Notes: generated by a model from the letters alone, not told the origin. DNA of 64,000 bases from Halogeometricum pallidum JCM 14848 (GCF_000337095.1 NZ_AOIV01000010.1:1-64000); one strand, 5' to 3'. Counted from the first letter of the stretch, positions 53,603-63,786 are shown. Translations and numbers: made by a program.

Positions 53603-54100
53603 ATGCAACGGACCGACGAGCGAGACCCCTCCACCGTCGACGTCCAGTCGGACGCCGACGCCGGCGTCCAGGGGCGACCCGGCGCCGAGCGTTCGCCGAA
53701 CGCCGCCGGGTCGGCCGGCGGTTCCGATTCCGCCCTGTTCGCCCCGAAGGCCTTCCTCGGTATCCTCGTCGCGTCGTTCGCCGGCGCGGTCCTCGGCGGC
53801 GGCATCCCGGTGGTCGGCCTCTTCGGCCGGTTCCTCGGTCTGCTCGCCGTCGGCTTCGCGGTCGGTCTCCTCTCCGGACGCCGTCGGTACCTCGAAGTCG
53901 GAGTAGCCGGCGCAGTCGTGTCGGCGCTTCTGCTGGTTCTGAGTACGATGTTCTCCCTCTTCGCGCCGTTCGCCATCGACCTCGTGGCGCGGTACGGACT
54001 GGCAATCGCGGGCGTCGGGGCGGGCGCGGGCCTCCTGGCCTCCGTCGTCGGCCACTACTTCGGCCGCGACCTGCGCGACGGTCTGACGCGAGAAATCTGA
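53603..54100 (+). CDS. Membrane protein of unknown function
   Basis: 165 residues. A disordered acidic 50-residue head leads to three or four membrane helices (about 55-80, 85-103, 108-128 and 140-160), rich in Gly and Ala (GAVLGGGIPVVGLFGRFLGLLAVGFAVGLL). Charge is concentrated at both ends. ATG 53603 is used; the earlier ATG at 53576 is in frame. No known family. Divergent from gatD. Confidence 0.65.
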   Translation: MQRTDERDPSTVDVQSDADAGVQGRPGAERSPNAAGSAGGSDSALFAPKAFLGILVASFAGAVLGGGIPVVGLFGRFLGLLAVGFAVGLLSGRRRYLEVGVAGAVVSALLLVLSTMFSLFAPFAIDLVARYGLAIAGVGAGAGLLASVVGHYFGRDLRDGLTREI

Positions 54101-54133
54101 CCGGAACGCGACCCGACGCTTTCGGTCCCGCCG

Positions 54134-54805
54134 CTACGCCACGGTGCTGCCGGCGACGACCCAGCCCTCGCCCTCCTCGCGGACGAGGAGTCCGCGTTCG
54201 GCGAGTCGGTGCACCGCCTCGTCGACGGCTTCGTAGGAGGCGTTGAGTTCGCGGGCGACGCCCTCGATGGTCTGCTCGCCGCGGGCGACGGCCGCGAGCG
54301 TCTCCGCGTGAAAGCGGCTGTCGGCGTCGGCGCCGATGCGGTCGGTCAGGCGGTCCAGGACGCTCGTGATGCGGCCGTGCACCCAGCGCTGCGCGAGGGA
54401 GAGTTCGTTCTCTAAGTCCCCGAGATGCCCGAGTTCCTGCGCGAGTTCGTCGAGGTCTTGGGCCTCCTCGCGCGGGATGTCGAAGGAGAGATGCGGACAG
54501 CGGCCGCTCATATCGAGATTCGGACTCGCGGGGTAGGCGCTCTTCGCCCCGAATCCGTACGGGGAGACGTTCACCTCCAAACGCAGGTTGCGTGTGATGT
54601 GGAAGTACTTGCGGCGCTGGTCGTCGGTTCGGCTCTCGATGAGACCGGCTTCCTCCAGTTTCCGCAGGTGGTCGATGACCGCTTTCGGACTCACCCCGAG
54701 GTACTCGCTTATCTCGGTGACGTAGCAGGGCTTGTGCGACAGCAACCGGAGGATGCGCCGCCGGTTCTCGTTACCGAGTAGATCTAGCAGTACCGCGGAG
54801 TCCAT
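54134..54805 (-). CDS. ArsR-type winged-helix regulator
   Basis: 223 residues. Residues 1-75 form an ArsR-like winged helix (MDSAVLLDLLGNENRRRILRLL, then VSPKAVIDHLRKLEEAGL). A second helix-turn-helix at the C-terminus (TIEGVARELNASYEAVDEAVHRLAERGLL) closes the protein. The middle contains CPHLSFDIPREEAQDL. This two-HTH architecture is a widespread haloarchaeal group of unknown target. ATG 54805 is used; ATG 54811 is in frame. A 15-base palindrome lies 13 bases upstream. Confidence 0.85.
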   Translation of the reverse strand: MDSAVLLDLLGNENRRRILRLLSHKPCYVTEISEYLGVSPKAVIDHLRKLEEAGLIESRTDDQRRKYFHITRNLRLEVNVSPYGFGAKSAYPASPNLDMSGRCPHLSFDIPREEAQDLDELAQELGHLGDLENELSLAQRWVHGRITSVLDRLTDRIGADADSRFHAETLAAVARGEQTIEGVARELNASYEAVDEAVHRLAERGLLVREEGEGWVVAGSTVA

Positions 54806-54817
54806 AACCATAGGTAA

Positions 54818-54832
54818 ATCACGGGACGTGAT
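54818..54832. promoter_or_regulatory. Perfect palindrome upstream of the ArsR-type gene (likely operator)
   Basis: ATCACG-GGA-CGTGAT, a perfect palindrome with a three-base centre, extends partly into GTAAA/TTTAC on the outside. It sits between the likely TATA sequence (AGTAAAC on the minus strand near 54836-54842) and the start codon at 54805. Binding there would block transcription, so autoregulation is the natural reading. Confidence 0.55.
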
Positions 54833-54866
54833 GAGGTTTACTGACTGGTCGACCCCGATTCGGACC

Positions 54867-55565
54867 TCAGCGTCGCGTTGCCGTGCCGGCCGACGCCCCC
54901 TCGTCCGCCCGGTCGAACATCCACGCGGCGAGCGCCACCGACCCGAACGACAACGCGACGGTGATAGCCGCGAGCAGGGCGCCCGCCTCGTAGCGAAGCG
55001 GCGGGTAGAAGCCGAAGCCGTAGTCGTACACGTCGTTGACGAGCGCCAACGCCAGCGCCAGCGCCAGCGCCGTCGTCGTCGTCTTCCCGTAGTACGGGAT
55101 GGCAACCGCCTCGACGAGGAAAAAGAGGTGCGTCAGCATGATGCCCCAGTACTCCCAGAGCAGGTCGGGCGTGAACCCGACGTAGAGGTCCGGCCGGAGG
55201 TTGAGCGCGACGGCGGTCCAGACGCCGTACTTCACCAGCCAGACGAACGCCAGCGTGTGGACGACGGCCAGGAGGCCGTTCGTCGGCGCATCGGTCACGC
55301 GTTCGCCGACGCGCGGGGCGAGCGTCACGAACGAGAGCGTCGCCAGCGCCAGCGCCGTCGGCGAGTCGCCGAACAGGGGATAGAGCAGGGAGCTGATATC
55401 GCGCAGCGACGGGTCGGAGTGGACGTAGAAGCTGACGCCGAGGAGGAACGCCGAGGCGTTGACGAGGAGGAGCCATCCGAGACTCGGCCCGTTACCGAGG
55501 TAGTACTGCACCCAGCGGTCGGGGACGGGACGTCTGAGCGTCCGTCGCGAGGAGCCGTCGGCCAT
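54867..55565 (-). CDS. DUF1405 membrane protein
   Basis: 232 residues with about six membrane helices, and the WLLLVNASAFLLGVSFY, VKYGVWTAVALNL and HLFFLVEAVAIPYYGK blocks of the DUF1405 (YpjA-like) family. Function unknown; homologues occur in bacilli and haloarchaea. ATG 55565 is used; 55574 is three codons upstream in frame. It is divergent from gpmI and in the same direction as the ArsR-type gene 61 bases downstream. Confidence 0.82.
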   Translation of the reverse strand: MADGSSRRTLRRPVPDRWVQYYLGNGPSLGWLLLVNASAFLLGVSFYVHSDPSLRDISSLLYPLFGDSPTALALATLSFVTLAPRVGERVTDAPTNGLLAVVHTLAFVWLVKYGVWTAVALNLRPDLYVGFTPDLLWEYWGIMLTHLFFLVEAVAIPYYGKTTTTALALALALALVNDVYDYGFGFYPPLRYEAGALLAAITVALSFGSVALAAWMFDRADEGASAGTATRR

Positions 55566-55721
55566 CGTCCCCACCCACGACGGGGGGTCGAAAGAAGGTG
55601 TCGCGTTCCCCTCTTTCGGACCCCCGTCTGTCGACCCGCACCCGCGACTCGTCCGAACGACCGTGAACGACCGTTCGGGCCAAGCGAAGCCTAATTACCG
55701 CTTGCCGCCGTCGCTTCGGAC

Positions 55722-57236
<1,515 letters not shown>

Positions 57237-57267
57237 GCTACCGGCGGTTCGATATCCTCGCTCGCTC

Positions 57268-57921
57268 TTACGCCGCGTCGCCGTCGTCGACCCGTTCTCC
57301 CCGTTCGTCGTACCACTCGTACAGTACCGGCGCCGCCAGCAGCGCCGCGGCGAGGAGGGCGGCGGCGACGAGGCGGACGTCGACGACGCTCCCGAGGTCG
57401 CCGGCGGCGAGCGTCTCGGCGGAGGCGCCGGCGAGGACGCCGGCGACGGCCCAGGGCACTTCTCCGACGGCGGTTCCGAGGGCGAAGGCGCCGAGGGGGA
57501 CCCCCGCCACGCCGGCCCCGACGGAGACCACGTCCGAGGGCGCGGGGACGAGTCGGCTGAGGACGACGCTCCGCACGTCGCCGGTCCGCTCGACGAACGA
57601 TTCGCCCGCCGCCGCGAGGCGGCCGGTTCGGCCGTAGCGTCGGGCGAACAGATACGGCGGAATCGACGTTAGGACGATGAGGGCGAGGGCGAACGGGAGG
57701 CCGGCGACGCCGAACCCGAAGCCGACGACGAGGGCGAGCAGGGTCGTCGGCCACGCGAGGAATGGGCGGACGACGGCGAGGGCGATGGTCGCGGCGACGA
57801 GGCGGACCGGGTCGGCGGCGATCCACGCCGCGTGCGAGAGCGCCGCGTCGGGCGAGAGGAGGACCGCGGCGGCGGCGACGACGACGAACGCGAGTCCGAC
57901 GGCGACGCGCGGACGTTTCAT
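57268..57921 (-). CDS. TVP38/TMEM64-type membrane protein
   Basis: 217 residues with about six membrane helices. The VVGFGFGVAGLPFAL and SRLVPAPSDVVSVGAGVAGVPLGAF regions match the SNARE-associated/DedA-like TVP38 family. Function in archaea is unknown; a lipid scramblase role is proposed for relatives. ATG 57921 is used. Convergent with gpmI. The C-terminal end is acidic and soluble. Confidence 0.8.
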   Translation of the reverse strand: MKRPRVAVGLAFVVVAAAAVLLSPDAALSHAAWIAADPVRLVAATIALAVVRPFLAWPTTLLALVVGFGFGVAGLPFALALIVLTSIPPYLFARRYGRTGRLAAAGESFVERTGDVRSVVLSRLVPAPSDVVSVGAGVAGVPLGAFALGTAVGEVPWAVAGVLAGASAETLAAGDLGSVVDVRLVAAALLAAALLAAPVLYEWYDERGERVDDGDAA

Positions 57922-58040
57922 CGCACGCCACTCTCGCACGCGGGGCTATACGCCTTGTGCCACGGGACCGCGAGCGGCGGGGAGGCGGACCGACCGCGGT
58001 GCGTTTTTGTCGGTGCGCCGCGCACGTGGGGGCGAACGCC

Positions 58041-58571
58041 GTGGAAGACGACCGGGAAACGCAGTCCGACCTGTCCGCCTACGCCGCGAGCGACGGCGAC
58101 GCCGAGTTCGACGGCGGCTCCGGGCGCGGCGACGAAGGGGAACGGGGGCGCACGAACGGCGGTGGAAGGACGGACCGTCCCTCGGAGTCGCGCCCGACGG
58201 TCGCGGAGTTGGACCGGAGCGAACGGGTCGAACTCGGCGTCGATTTGCTCGCGCACGTGGAGGCGGACGAACTGTCCGTCGCGGAGGCCGTCGACCGCAT
58301 CGAGACGGTGACGACGAACCCGACGCTCACGCGCGAGATTCTCGACGCCGCGGAGCTCCGGGGGGTCATCGAACGGGCGGAGGGTCGCATCCTGACCCGC
58401 CGCGGCGGGACGTTCGTCCGCTTCGACAGCCAGGTCGTCCGCCGCGAGGGTGAGTTCACCTGTCGGCGCTGCGGCGCCGGCCTCTCGACGGGTCACTTCG
58501 TCCGCTTCGAGTCGGGCGAACTCGGGCCGTTCGGCTCCTCGTGCATCGAGAAAGTGCTCGGTCGGTCGTAG
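58041..58571 (+). CDS. DUF5830 family protein
   Basis: 176 residues. The C-terminal ~115 match the haloarchaeal DUF5830 family: LGVDLLAHVEADEL, RIETVTTNPTLTREILDAAELRGVIER, then a CRRCGAGLSTGHFV...LGPFGSSCI segment with three cysteines that may bind zinc. The first ~60 residues are an acidic, Gly/Arg-rich extension not usual for the family. GTG 58041 is chosen; GTG 58026 in frame would add five residues. Function unknown. Confidence 0.75.
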   Translation: MEDDRETQSDLSAYAASDGDAEFDGGSGRGDEGERGRTNGGGRTDRPSESRPTVAELDRSERVELGVDLLAHVEADELSVAEAVDRIETVTTNPTLTREILDAAELRGVIERAEGRILTRRGGTFVRFDSQVVRREGEFTCRRCGAGLSTGHFVRFESGELGPFGSSCIEKVLGRS

Positions 58572-58597
58572 CCGCCGGGCCGGATAGGGAGCGTCGG

Positions 58598-59707
58598 TCA
58601 GCGTCCGCGTCGCAGTTCTTCGACGAGTTGCTCGATTAGCTTTCGCTGTTCGCGTATCTCCTCACCCTGTCGTTCGACGGTGGCGCGTAGTTCGGCGAGT
58701 TCGTCGGCGACACGCCCGTTCGCGTCGGCCGCGGCCGACTGGAACCCCGACCCCTCGAAGCCGTCGTCGTCGACATCGGCGTCGGCGGAGTCGATGGCTT
58801 CGGTTTCGGCCGGTCCGTCGGCGGGTTCCGAGGTGGGGTCGGACGCGGACGGAGACTCCGACACCGACCGCGCCGTCGCCTCGACCTGCTGAGCGACCCC
58901 GCCGCCGTTCGCCGCCGATTCTGGGACCGAGTCGGCCGACTCGGTGCGCGTGGCGTTCACCGGTTCCTCGGCGAGTTGGGCCGGGTTGGCGCTCAGCGGT
59001 TCGGGGCCGTCGCCGAACGAGACCTCTTTCGCGTCCGCCGCACCCTCCGGCGACGCCGCCTCCTCTTCCGATACGTTCGCGGCTCGGAGTTCCTCCAAGG
59101 AGGAGACGCCCCAGTGAGCGAGGAGCGCCGATTCGAGCGTCTCGCGGAGCTGTCGGGCGTCCTCGTTCGGCGTCTTGAACCGCTCCTGCCGGCCGTCGAC
59201 GGTCATCACGACCGACGTGGCGACGCTGCCGCCCTCGAACTGGAGGTCGGTCACGTCGTCGAAGCGGTACTCCTCGAAGTCCTCGTCCCACAGCGACGCG
59301 CCGATGTGTTTGAGGACGCGCCCGCCGGCGACGACCAGGGTGAGTTCGCTGAAGCGGAACAGCCGTTCGACCGCCTCGTCGTCCGCGAGGACGTCGTTCG
59401 CCTTCAGGGCGCCTTCGAGGACCGGATGGAGGGCTCGGTCGAGGTGTTTGTTGGAGAGTGCGAACGTCTGTTCGCCGTCGAGGCCGTAGTCGAGCGTGAC
59501 CTTCGTCTTTCGCCGTCCTTCGGCGACAGAGATTCGTTCGGCCTCGTGCGAGTACTCCTCGACCGTCTCGTCGGAGAGCAGTCCCTCGGACCGGTAGATG
59601 AGGGTTCGTGTCGGGGTGGCGTACAGTTCGTCCTCCCCGCCGAGGGCGACGCGGGCGACCACGGGTTCGCCGTCGAGGGCGGACTGGACCATCTGCGGTT
59701 GACTCAT
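58598..59707 (-). CDS. Haloarchaeal protein with repeated PH-like modules (DUF7115-like)
   Basis: 369 residues. Residues 1-185 hold two beta-rich units resembling PH/GRAM-like modules (ARVALGGEDELYATPTRTLIYRSEG; LTLVVAGGRVLKHIGASLW). A disordered acidic linker (230-325) leads to a C-terminal coiled coil (LAELRATVERQGEEIREQRKLIEQL). I place it with a haloarchaea-only DUF and know no function. ATG 59707 has an A/T-rich TATA-like box ATTTATCA on the minus strand about 30 bases upstream. Confidence 0.72.
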   Translation of the reverse strand: MSQPQMVQSALDGEPVVARVALGGEDELYATPTRTLIYRSEGLLSDETVEEYSHEAERISVAEGRRKTKVTLDYGLDGEQTFALSNKHLDRALHPVLEGALKANDVLADDEAVERLFRFSELTLVVAGGRVLKHIGASLWDEDFEEYRFDDVTDLQFEGGSVATSVVMTVDGRQERFKTPNEDARQLRETLESALLAHWGVSSLEELRAANVSEEEAASPEGAADAKEVSFGDGPEPLSANPAQLAEEPVNATRTESADSVPESAANGGGVAQQVEATARSVSESPSASDPTSEPADGPAETEAIDSADADVDDDGFEGSGFQSAAADANGRVADELAELRATVERQGEEIREQRKLIEQLVEELRRGR

Positions 59708-59838
59708 ATCGGGGTATATTCGTCTTAGTTGATAAATCCGCGGGTGGTCAGAGAGCTCATCCGTGTCGGGTGGTGGCACATCTGCCGGTCGGTTCAGATG
59801 AGAAGCTTAAAGAACATCATCGGACAACGAAAGAACGA

Positions 59839-59993
59839 GCCCGGGTGGCTTAGCTGGACATAGCGCCGCACTCATAGGGTTTCTGAGATTCGGTGCGGTA
59901 TGCCTTGGAAGCCTCCGCCCGCTCCCGAAGAGGCCCGCCGAGCCTCAGACCTGGGACATGCGGAGATCGTGGGTTCGGAGCCCACCCCGGGCA
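59839..59993 (+). tRNA. Elongator tRNA-Met (CAT) with intron
   Basis: 155 bases. Acceptor GCCCGGG pairs with CCCGGGC, discriminator A, no encoded CCA. The anticodon stem CCGCA/TGCGG encloses a loop with anticodon CAT at 59873-59875. An intron of about 81 bases (59877-59957) follows position 37, the usual archaeal site; the mature tRNA is 74 bases. The exact cut sites depend on the bulge-helix-bulge fold. A TATA-like AGCTTAAAGA lies near 59803-59812. Confidence 0.9.
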
Positions 59994-60102
59994 CTCCTCG
60001 AATTTTACGGATGCAGACCGTACGAATCCGAAGCCACAACATTCGCTCGGCATCTCTTTCAGCAGTCGAGTGTGAGAACGCGTCGCGTCGCCGATTCGCA
60101 CC

Positions 60103-60489
60103 TCAGGCCCGCGTTTCGAGGCCGGACTCGGTTCCGGTCGCCGCATCGCCTTCGGAGGACGATATCTCCGGCGACTCGAAGACGGCCGCGCCCGCTATCT
60201 CCCGCTGGGTCGTTTCCCCTCCGTCGGGGAGGACCACGTCGAGGGCAGCCAAGAGGGCGAAGCCGAACGCGGCGCCGACGGCGGCGGCGACGACGCCGCC
60301 CTTCCCGACTCCCGGGAGCGCGTCTAGTCGGTCCGCCGCCCCGCAGACGTTGAAACCGACGACCAACGCGAGTGTGGCCGGGAGAAAGGCGATCGCGACC
60401 GGCAGGATACTCAGGTACGTGACCGCGAGGAGGGCGTTTCGGACTGGTGACCCCGCTCGCATCCCTGGGACCGAATCGGTGAGGGGCAT
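60103..60489 (-). CDS. Two-to-three-helix membrane protein
   Basis: 128 residues with two or three hydrophobic helices (about 18-45, 62-85), acidic ends and no motif. ATG 60489 (MPLTDSVPGMRAG) is preferred; the longer frame to 60552 adds 21 polar residues. It lies 110 bases downstream of tRNA-Met, convergent with it. Function unknown. Confidence 0.6.
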   Translation of the reverse strand: MPLTDSVPGMRAGSPVRNALLAVTYLSILPVAIAFLPATLALVVGFNVCGAADRLDALPGVGKGGVVAAAVGAAFGFALLAALDVVLPDGGETTQREIAGAAVFESPEISSSEGDAATGTESGLETRA

Positions 60490-60985
60490 GGTCTCACGTG
60501 TATGTATCGGACGGTAAGTATTCTGGCCTGAACGCCGACCGGGGGCGGTCACTCCGAGGTGAGTTCTGCGGGTGACGAGCCAGCGTCGTGCGCGCGAACT
60601 TGCACATGTGGTGTGCGGTCAGTCGGGGTCCGTTCCTGAGGGTCACTCCCGGCGAGTCAGCACTGCCGCTGAAACGCCCGCACGGGGGCGCTTTGCTCCG
60701 CTGGCCCCGTCCTATTTGTTCGATAGGTTTTGTCTAGCCCTCACGCCGTCGCCGAACTGACGACTACCCCGTCTTAAACGCTATTTAAAGGACATATTAA
60801 CCACCTCACTAGTATATGACTGTTTGGTTATGAAGACCTTTAGATTTAAGTTAGTGTAGCGTATGGAGACAAGTAGACACGCCACGGCAGGGATGGAATT
60901 GGTGGCCGCCCGCAACCGGTCGGTCGCCGGGGGGAAACACGAGAGCCGCCGATCTTCTGTCGTCGGAGTGTGTCCGAGCAAAACC
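60490..60985. other. Intergenic region upstream of the pilins
   Basis: 496 bases without a gene. The left part is G+C-rich. From 60770 to 60860 it becomes strongly A/T-rich, with ATTTAAAG and TTTAGATTTAAG boxes around 60782 and 60840. If transcription starts after the latter, the pilin message has a leader of roughly 100 bases, unusual for this genome. A frame from 60863 into the pilin is a non-conserved extension. Confidence 0.6.
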
Positions 60986-61414
60986 ATGAAACTCAAACAA
61001 CTGTTCACGGACGACTCCGCGGTGTCGCCGGTCATCGGGGTTATCCTGATGGTCGCCATCACCGTCATTCTGGCCGCAGTCATCGGCACGTTCGTCCTGA
61101 ATCTGGGGGGAAGCGTCTCGCAAACAACGCCGCAGGCATCGTTCGGGTTCGACTACGACACTACTGGCGATGGCAATGTCACCATCACCCACGAAACGGG
61201 TGCTTCGATAGATTCTGCCCGACTTGATACGAAAGGGCTCAACAATGAGTCCGGTTCGGACTGGGCAGATGGCTCGAGTACGGTCTCCGCTGGGAGTTCC
61301 GTTACGCTCGATAATGGCGCCGACTGGTCCGGTGAGACCGTCCGCGTCGTCTGGAACTCCGAAAACAATGAGAACTCCGCAACGCTGAGCGAGAGTACGG
61401 CACCGACTGAGTAA
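60986..61414 (+). CDS. PilA-type type IV pilin (first copy)
   Basis: 142 residues. The N-terminus [18 protein letters not shown] precedes a hydrophobic H-domain (about 12-40). This matches archaeal PilA pilins processed by the prepilin peptidase PibD. The ~85-residue surface domain is Thr/Ser-rich. Residues 1-56 are identical to those of the next pilin. The ATG at 60986 is preferred over the in-frame extension from 60863. Adhesion pili of this type act in surface attachment and biofilm formation. Its TAA overlaps the next ATG by one base. Confidence 0.9.
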   Translation: MKLKQLFTDDSAVSPVIGVILMVAITVILAAVIGTFVLNLGGSVSQTTPQASFGFDYDTTGDGNVTITHETGASIDSARLDTKGLNNESGSDWADGSSTVSAGSSVTLDNGADWSGETVRVVWNSENNENSATLSESTAPTE

Positions 61415-61905
61415 TGAAGCTCAAACAGCTCTTTACGGACGATTCCGCGGTATCACCGGTTATTGGGGTCATTCTAATGGTTGCCATTACTGTTATCCTA
61501 GCCGCAGTCATCGGCACGTTCGTCCTGAACCTAGGGGGGAGCGTCTCGCAGACGACCCCGCAGGCTAGTTTTGGTTTCGATTTCAACAACAATGACACGG
61601 CGGGGGACAGCGTTGTCGTGACTCACGAAACGGGCGCTACGATCCCCGCTACTCAACTCACGTTGAAAGCAAGCGCAAACGTGGACGTAACTGGAGACGG
61701 GACGACTGATGAGGCATCACAGTCGGAACAATTCACTGACAGCGACAACTTCGGAGAGAGCGCAGATGTGTCCGCAGGAGACACTCTTACTGCGCTTGCC
61801 AATTCTTCAACGCCTCTCAACGGCGAAACCTTCCGCGTCGTCTGGAACTCCGAGACCGGCGAAAGCTCCGCCACGCTCTCCGAGTACACCGCCCCGAGCA
61901 ACTAA
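61414..61905 (+). CDS. PilA-type type IV pilin (second copy)
   Basis: 163 residues. The first 56 residues are identical to the upstream pilin, yet about 29 of those 56 codons differ synonymously. The C-terminal domain differs and is longer (an extra ~20 residues), with a shared RVVWNSE near the end. Duplicated pilins with one conserved H-domain are typical of haloarchaeal PilA families, where the H-domain mediates pilus assembly and regulation. Translation is coupled by a one-base TAATG overlap. Confidence 0.9.
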   Translation: MKLKQLFTDDSAVSPVIGVILMVAITVILAAVIGTFVLNLGGSVSQTTPQASFGFDFNNNDTAGDSVVVTHETGATIPATQLTLKASANVDVTGDGTTDEASQSEQFTDSDNFGESADVSAGDTLTALANSSTPLNGETFRVVWNSETGESSATLSEYTAPSN

Positions 61906-62029
61906 CCCGCGAATCCCGTTCTTTATCGACCCGACACCGCCGAGCGACGGCGCCTGTCGATAGCACCGAAGAAACGCCGTAGCGACCGCTCGCGACTCGC
62001 TGTTCGAAACGAAAACCCGGGAACGCGCG

Positions 62030-62218
62030 TTAGACCGGTCGACCGTTGCCGGAGGTGCCGAGCAGGTACGTCCCCGCGGTGAGGACGACGGCGGCCACCG
62101 CGAGCCCGTAAATCGAGAGGGCCTCCGCGCCTGAGAACAGACCCGGGAGGAACGCGAGTGTACCGACGACCATCAGCACCAGACCGACGAGCGCTTTCTT
62201 GCTACTGAACAGTCCCAT
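62030..62218 (-). CDS. Small two-helix membrane protein
   Basis: 62 residues: MGLFSSKKALVG then two hydrophobic helices (about 8-28 and 35-55) joined by FSGAEALSIYG. No motif. ATG 62218 is the natural start, and the composition is clearly membrane-like. Monocistronic and convergent with the pilin gene, 124 bases away. Function unknown. Confidence 0.6.
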   Translation of the reverse strand: MGLFSSKKALVGLVLMVVGTLAFLPGLFSGAEALSIYGLAVAAVVLTAGTYLLGTSGNGRPV

Positions 62219-62280
62219 GGCTGTCCCTGAGGAGGCGTCGAATATGTGTATTGCGCTTTCGTCTCCCGATTCTAGAATTA

Positions 62281-62859
62281 TTAATTAGTACTGTTCCAGT
62301 CGCGTTCGCCCGCTCCGACGGCCACGTCCAGCCAGTTCTCCTCGGGCGGAAGCGGGCAGGCGAACGTCTCGCTGTACGCGCAGAAGGGCGTGTAGGCGAG
62401 GTTGAAATCGAGGACGACCGTCTCGCTGTCCGCGAGCGGTTCGTCCGGGTGGAGTTCGATGTACCGTCCGTTCCGGTAGCTCTGCTGGCCGGTCGTCTTG
62501 TCGCGGAAGGGGACGAACACCGCCTCGTCGTCCTCGCGTTCCTGCTGGTAGCCGTGCAGTTCGACCGCCTCGCCGCGCAACTCGAAGGAGAAGGTGACGA
62601 GGCGGAGATACCGGACTTCGTCGCCCGCCGTCGTCTCCATCGGTACGGGCTCCGGGTCCTCGTGGACGCTCACCGTCGCCTCGACGCGCGCGTCCGGGTT
62701 CGGGTCGAAGTAGTCCAGTCCGTCGAAGGCGTCGCGCTCCTCGGGGGGAATCGGCGACTGCGGATGTGACCCGAAGAAATCGTCCTTCTCCTCGCGCTTG
62801 CGCCGCAGTTCCTCGGCGTACGACTCGGGGTCGACGTCCGCGGCGTTCTGCTCAGTCAT
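62281..62859 (-). CDS. DUF1684 family protein
   Basis: 192 residues. It is a soluble beta-rich protein with the DUF1684 blocks EELRRKREEKDDFFGSHPQSPIP, DPNPDARVE, and FVPFRDKTTGQQSYRNGRYIEL ending FNLAYTPFCAYSETFACPLPPEENWL. Two conserved cysteines lie in the last block. Function unknown; widespread in bacteria and haloarchaea. ATG 62859 is chosen because the family begins at MTEQNAADVDPESYA. Monocistronic. Confidence 0.85.
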   Translation of the reverse strand: MTEQNAADVDPESYAEELRRKREEKDDFFGSHPQSPIPPEERDAFDGLDYFDPNPDARVEATVSVHEDPEPVPMETTAGDEVRYLRLVTFSFELRGEAVELHGYQQEREDDEAVFVPFRDKTTGQQSYRNGRYIELHPDEPLADSETVVLDFNLAYTPFCAYSETFACPLPPEENWLDVAVGAGERDWNSTN

Positions 62860-63109
62860 GTCGCCGTCTACGGCGTCGGCCCCGGTACCTCTGACGGTTT
62901 TCGACGCGCCCGTTCGCCGGGCGTTCGCGTCCGTAGAGCGCACGAGTCGGTCGGAAGCCGGGGGATCTCGACGCCGGTTACCCGGGGCGACCGACCGCGA
63001 TAGCGCTCGCTTGGCGGTCTGCGTATCGACGAGTCCGGGAAAATCTGAAGGACGAAAAGAGGGCGGGCGGCGAGAGCTATGCGGTCGCGTGCGGGTCGAG
63101 GCGGTTCGT

Positions 63110-63391
63110 TCAGCCCTCTCCTCGGTCGCGGCTGTGACCGTGCCCGACGACGAGGGCGGCGGCGTTGAGTGCGAGAAGCGACCCGAACACCGCCGCCTGC
63201 TCCCCTTGGACGCCGCCGTACAGGAGGGGTAGATAGAGGAAGGGCAGGGCGACCGCTAACCAGAACGCGGCGAACTGGACCGGGTACGTGATCAGTTTCA
63301 GTCCGAAGCGGAGGGCGTTCGGAGTCGTCTCCAGCGCTTCGCGGAGACGGACGACGTGCTTGCGTGGGACCGTGGATGACGAGTTCGACAT
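63110..63391 (-). CDS. Small two-to-three-helix membrane protein
   Basis: 93 residues. A polar N-terminus (MSNSSSTVPRKHVVRL) precedes two or three hydrophobic helices (about 29-48, 52-72, 74-86). No motif. ATG 63391 is preferred to GTG 63403. It lies upstream, on the opposite strand, of an A/T-rich island. Function unknown. Confidence 0.6.
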   Translation of the reverse strand: MSNSSSTVPRKHVVRLREALETTPNALRFGLKLITYPVQFAAFWLAVALPFLYLPLLYGGVQGEQAAVFGSLLALNAAALVVGHGHSRDRGEG

Positions 63392-63786
63392 TATCTGTGT
63401 CACACCTCACATGTTCGATCGACGGACACTCACATTAACCCGCCAGAGTGTTTGTCTCTGTTCAATATAGTTTAAACGAGACTATTCCAGTAACAGTACT
63501 GTTCCAAACTAGCTAAGAACTCACTATGCTGTCTTTGGTGTCTTCTTACTGATTATGATATGAAACAGTCATGTATTGAATAACTTATTTAATACGTTTA
63601 CTTTATATATAAAATGAATGGTTGGGCGCACGCGTGGTCCGTGACCCCGTACAGTTCGTCGCCGTGACGTCGGCCGGCTTCGACTCCAGAATCCTATCGC
63701 TCGCTCCGACCACCCGTTCTCTTCTCCCGGCCGGGGTGTCCGCCGGTGCGAAAGAGGTAATCGCCGGGGGACCGTCGTCGCTGTCG
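63392..63786. other. A/T-rich intergenic island
   Basis: 395 bases without a gene. From about 63460 to 63615 the sequence is far more A/T-rich than the rest of the window, with a 12-base perfect palindrome AACAGTACTGTT at 63491-63502 and a run TTTATATATAAAA at 63602-63614. These look like several promoter-like boxes or an old insertion. The region to 63786 returns to normal composition. Confidence 0.6.

Noticed and set aside
60863-60985. 41-residue N-terminal extension of the first pilin
   Set aside because: Pilins start at MKLKQ and need a short basic leader before the H-domain; the second copy starts at the same motif.
62287-63506. A shared 12-base AGTACTGTTCCA between the DUF1684 gene end and the A/T-rich island
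   Set aside because: Short and without matching flanks; compatible with chance or with local palindromic sequence.
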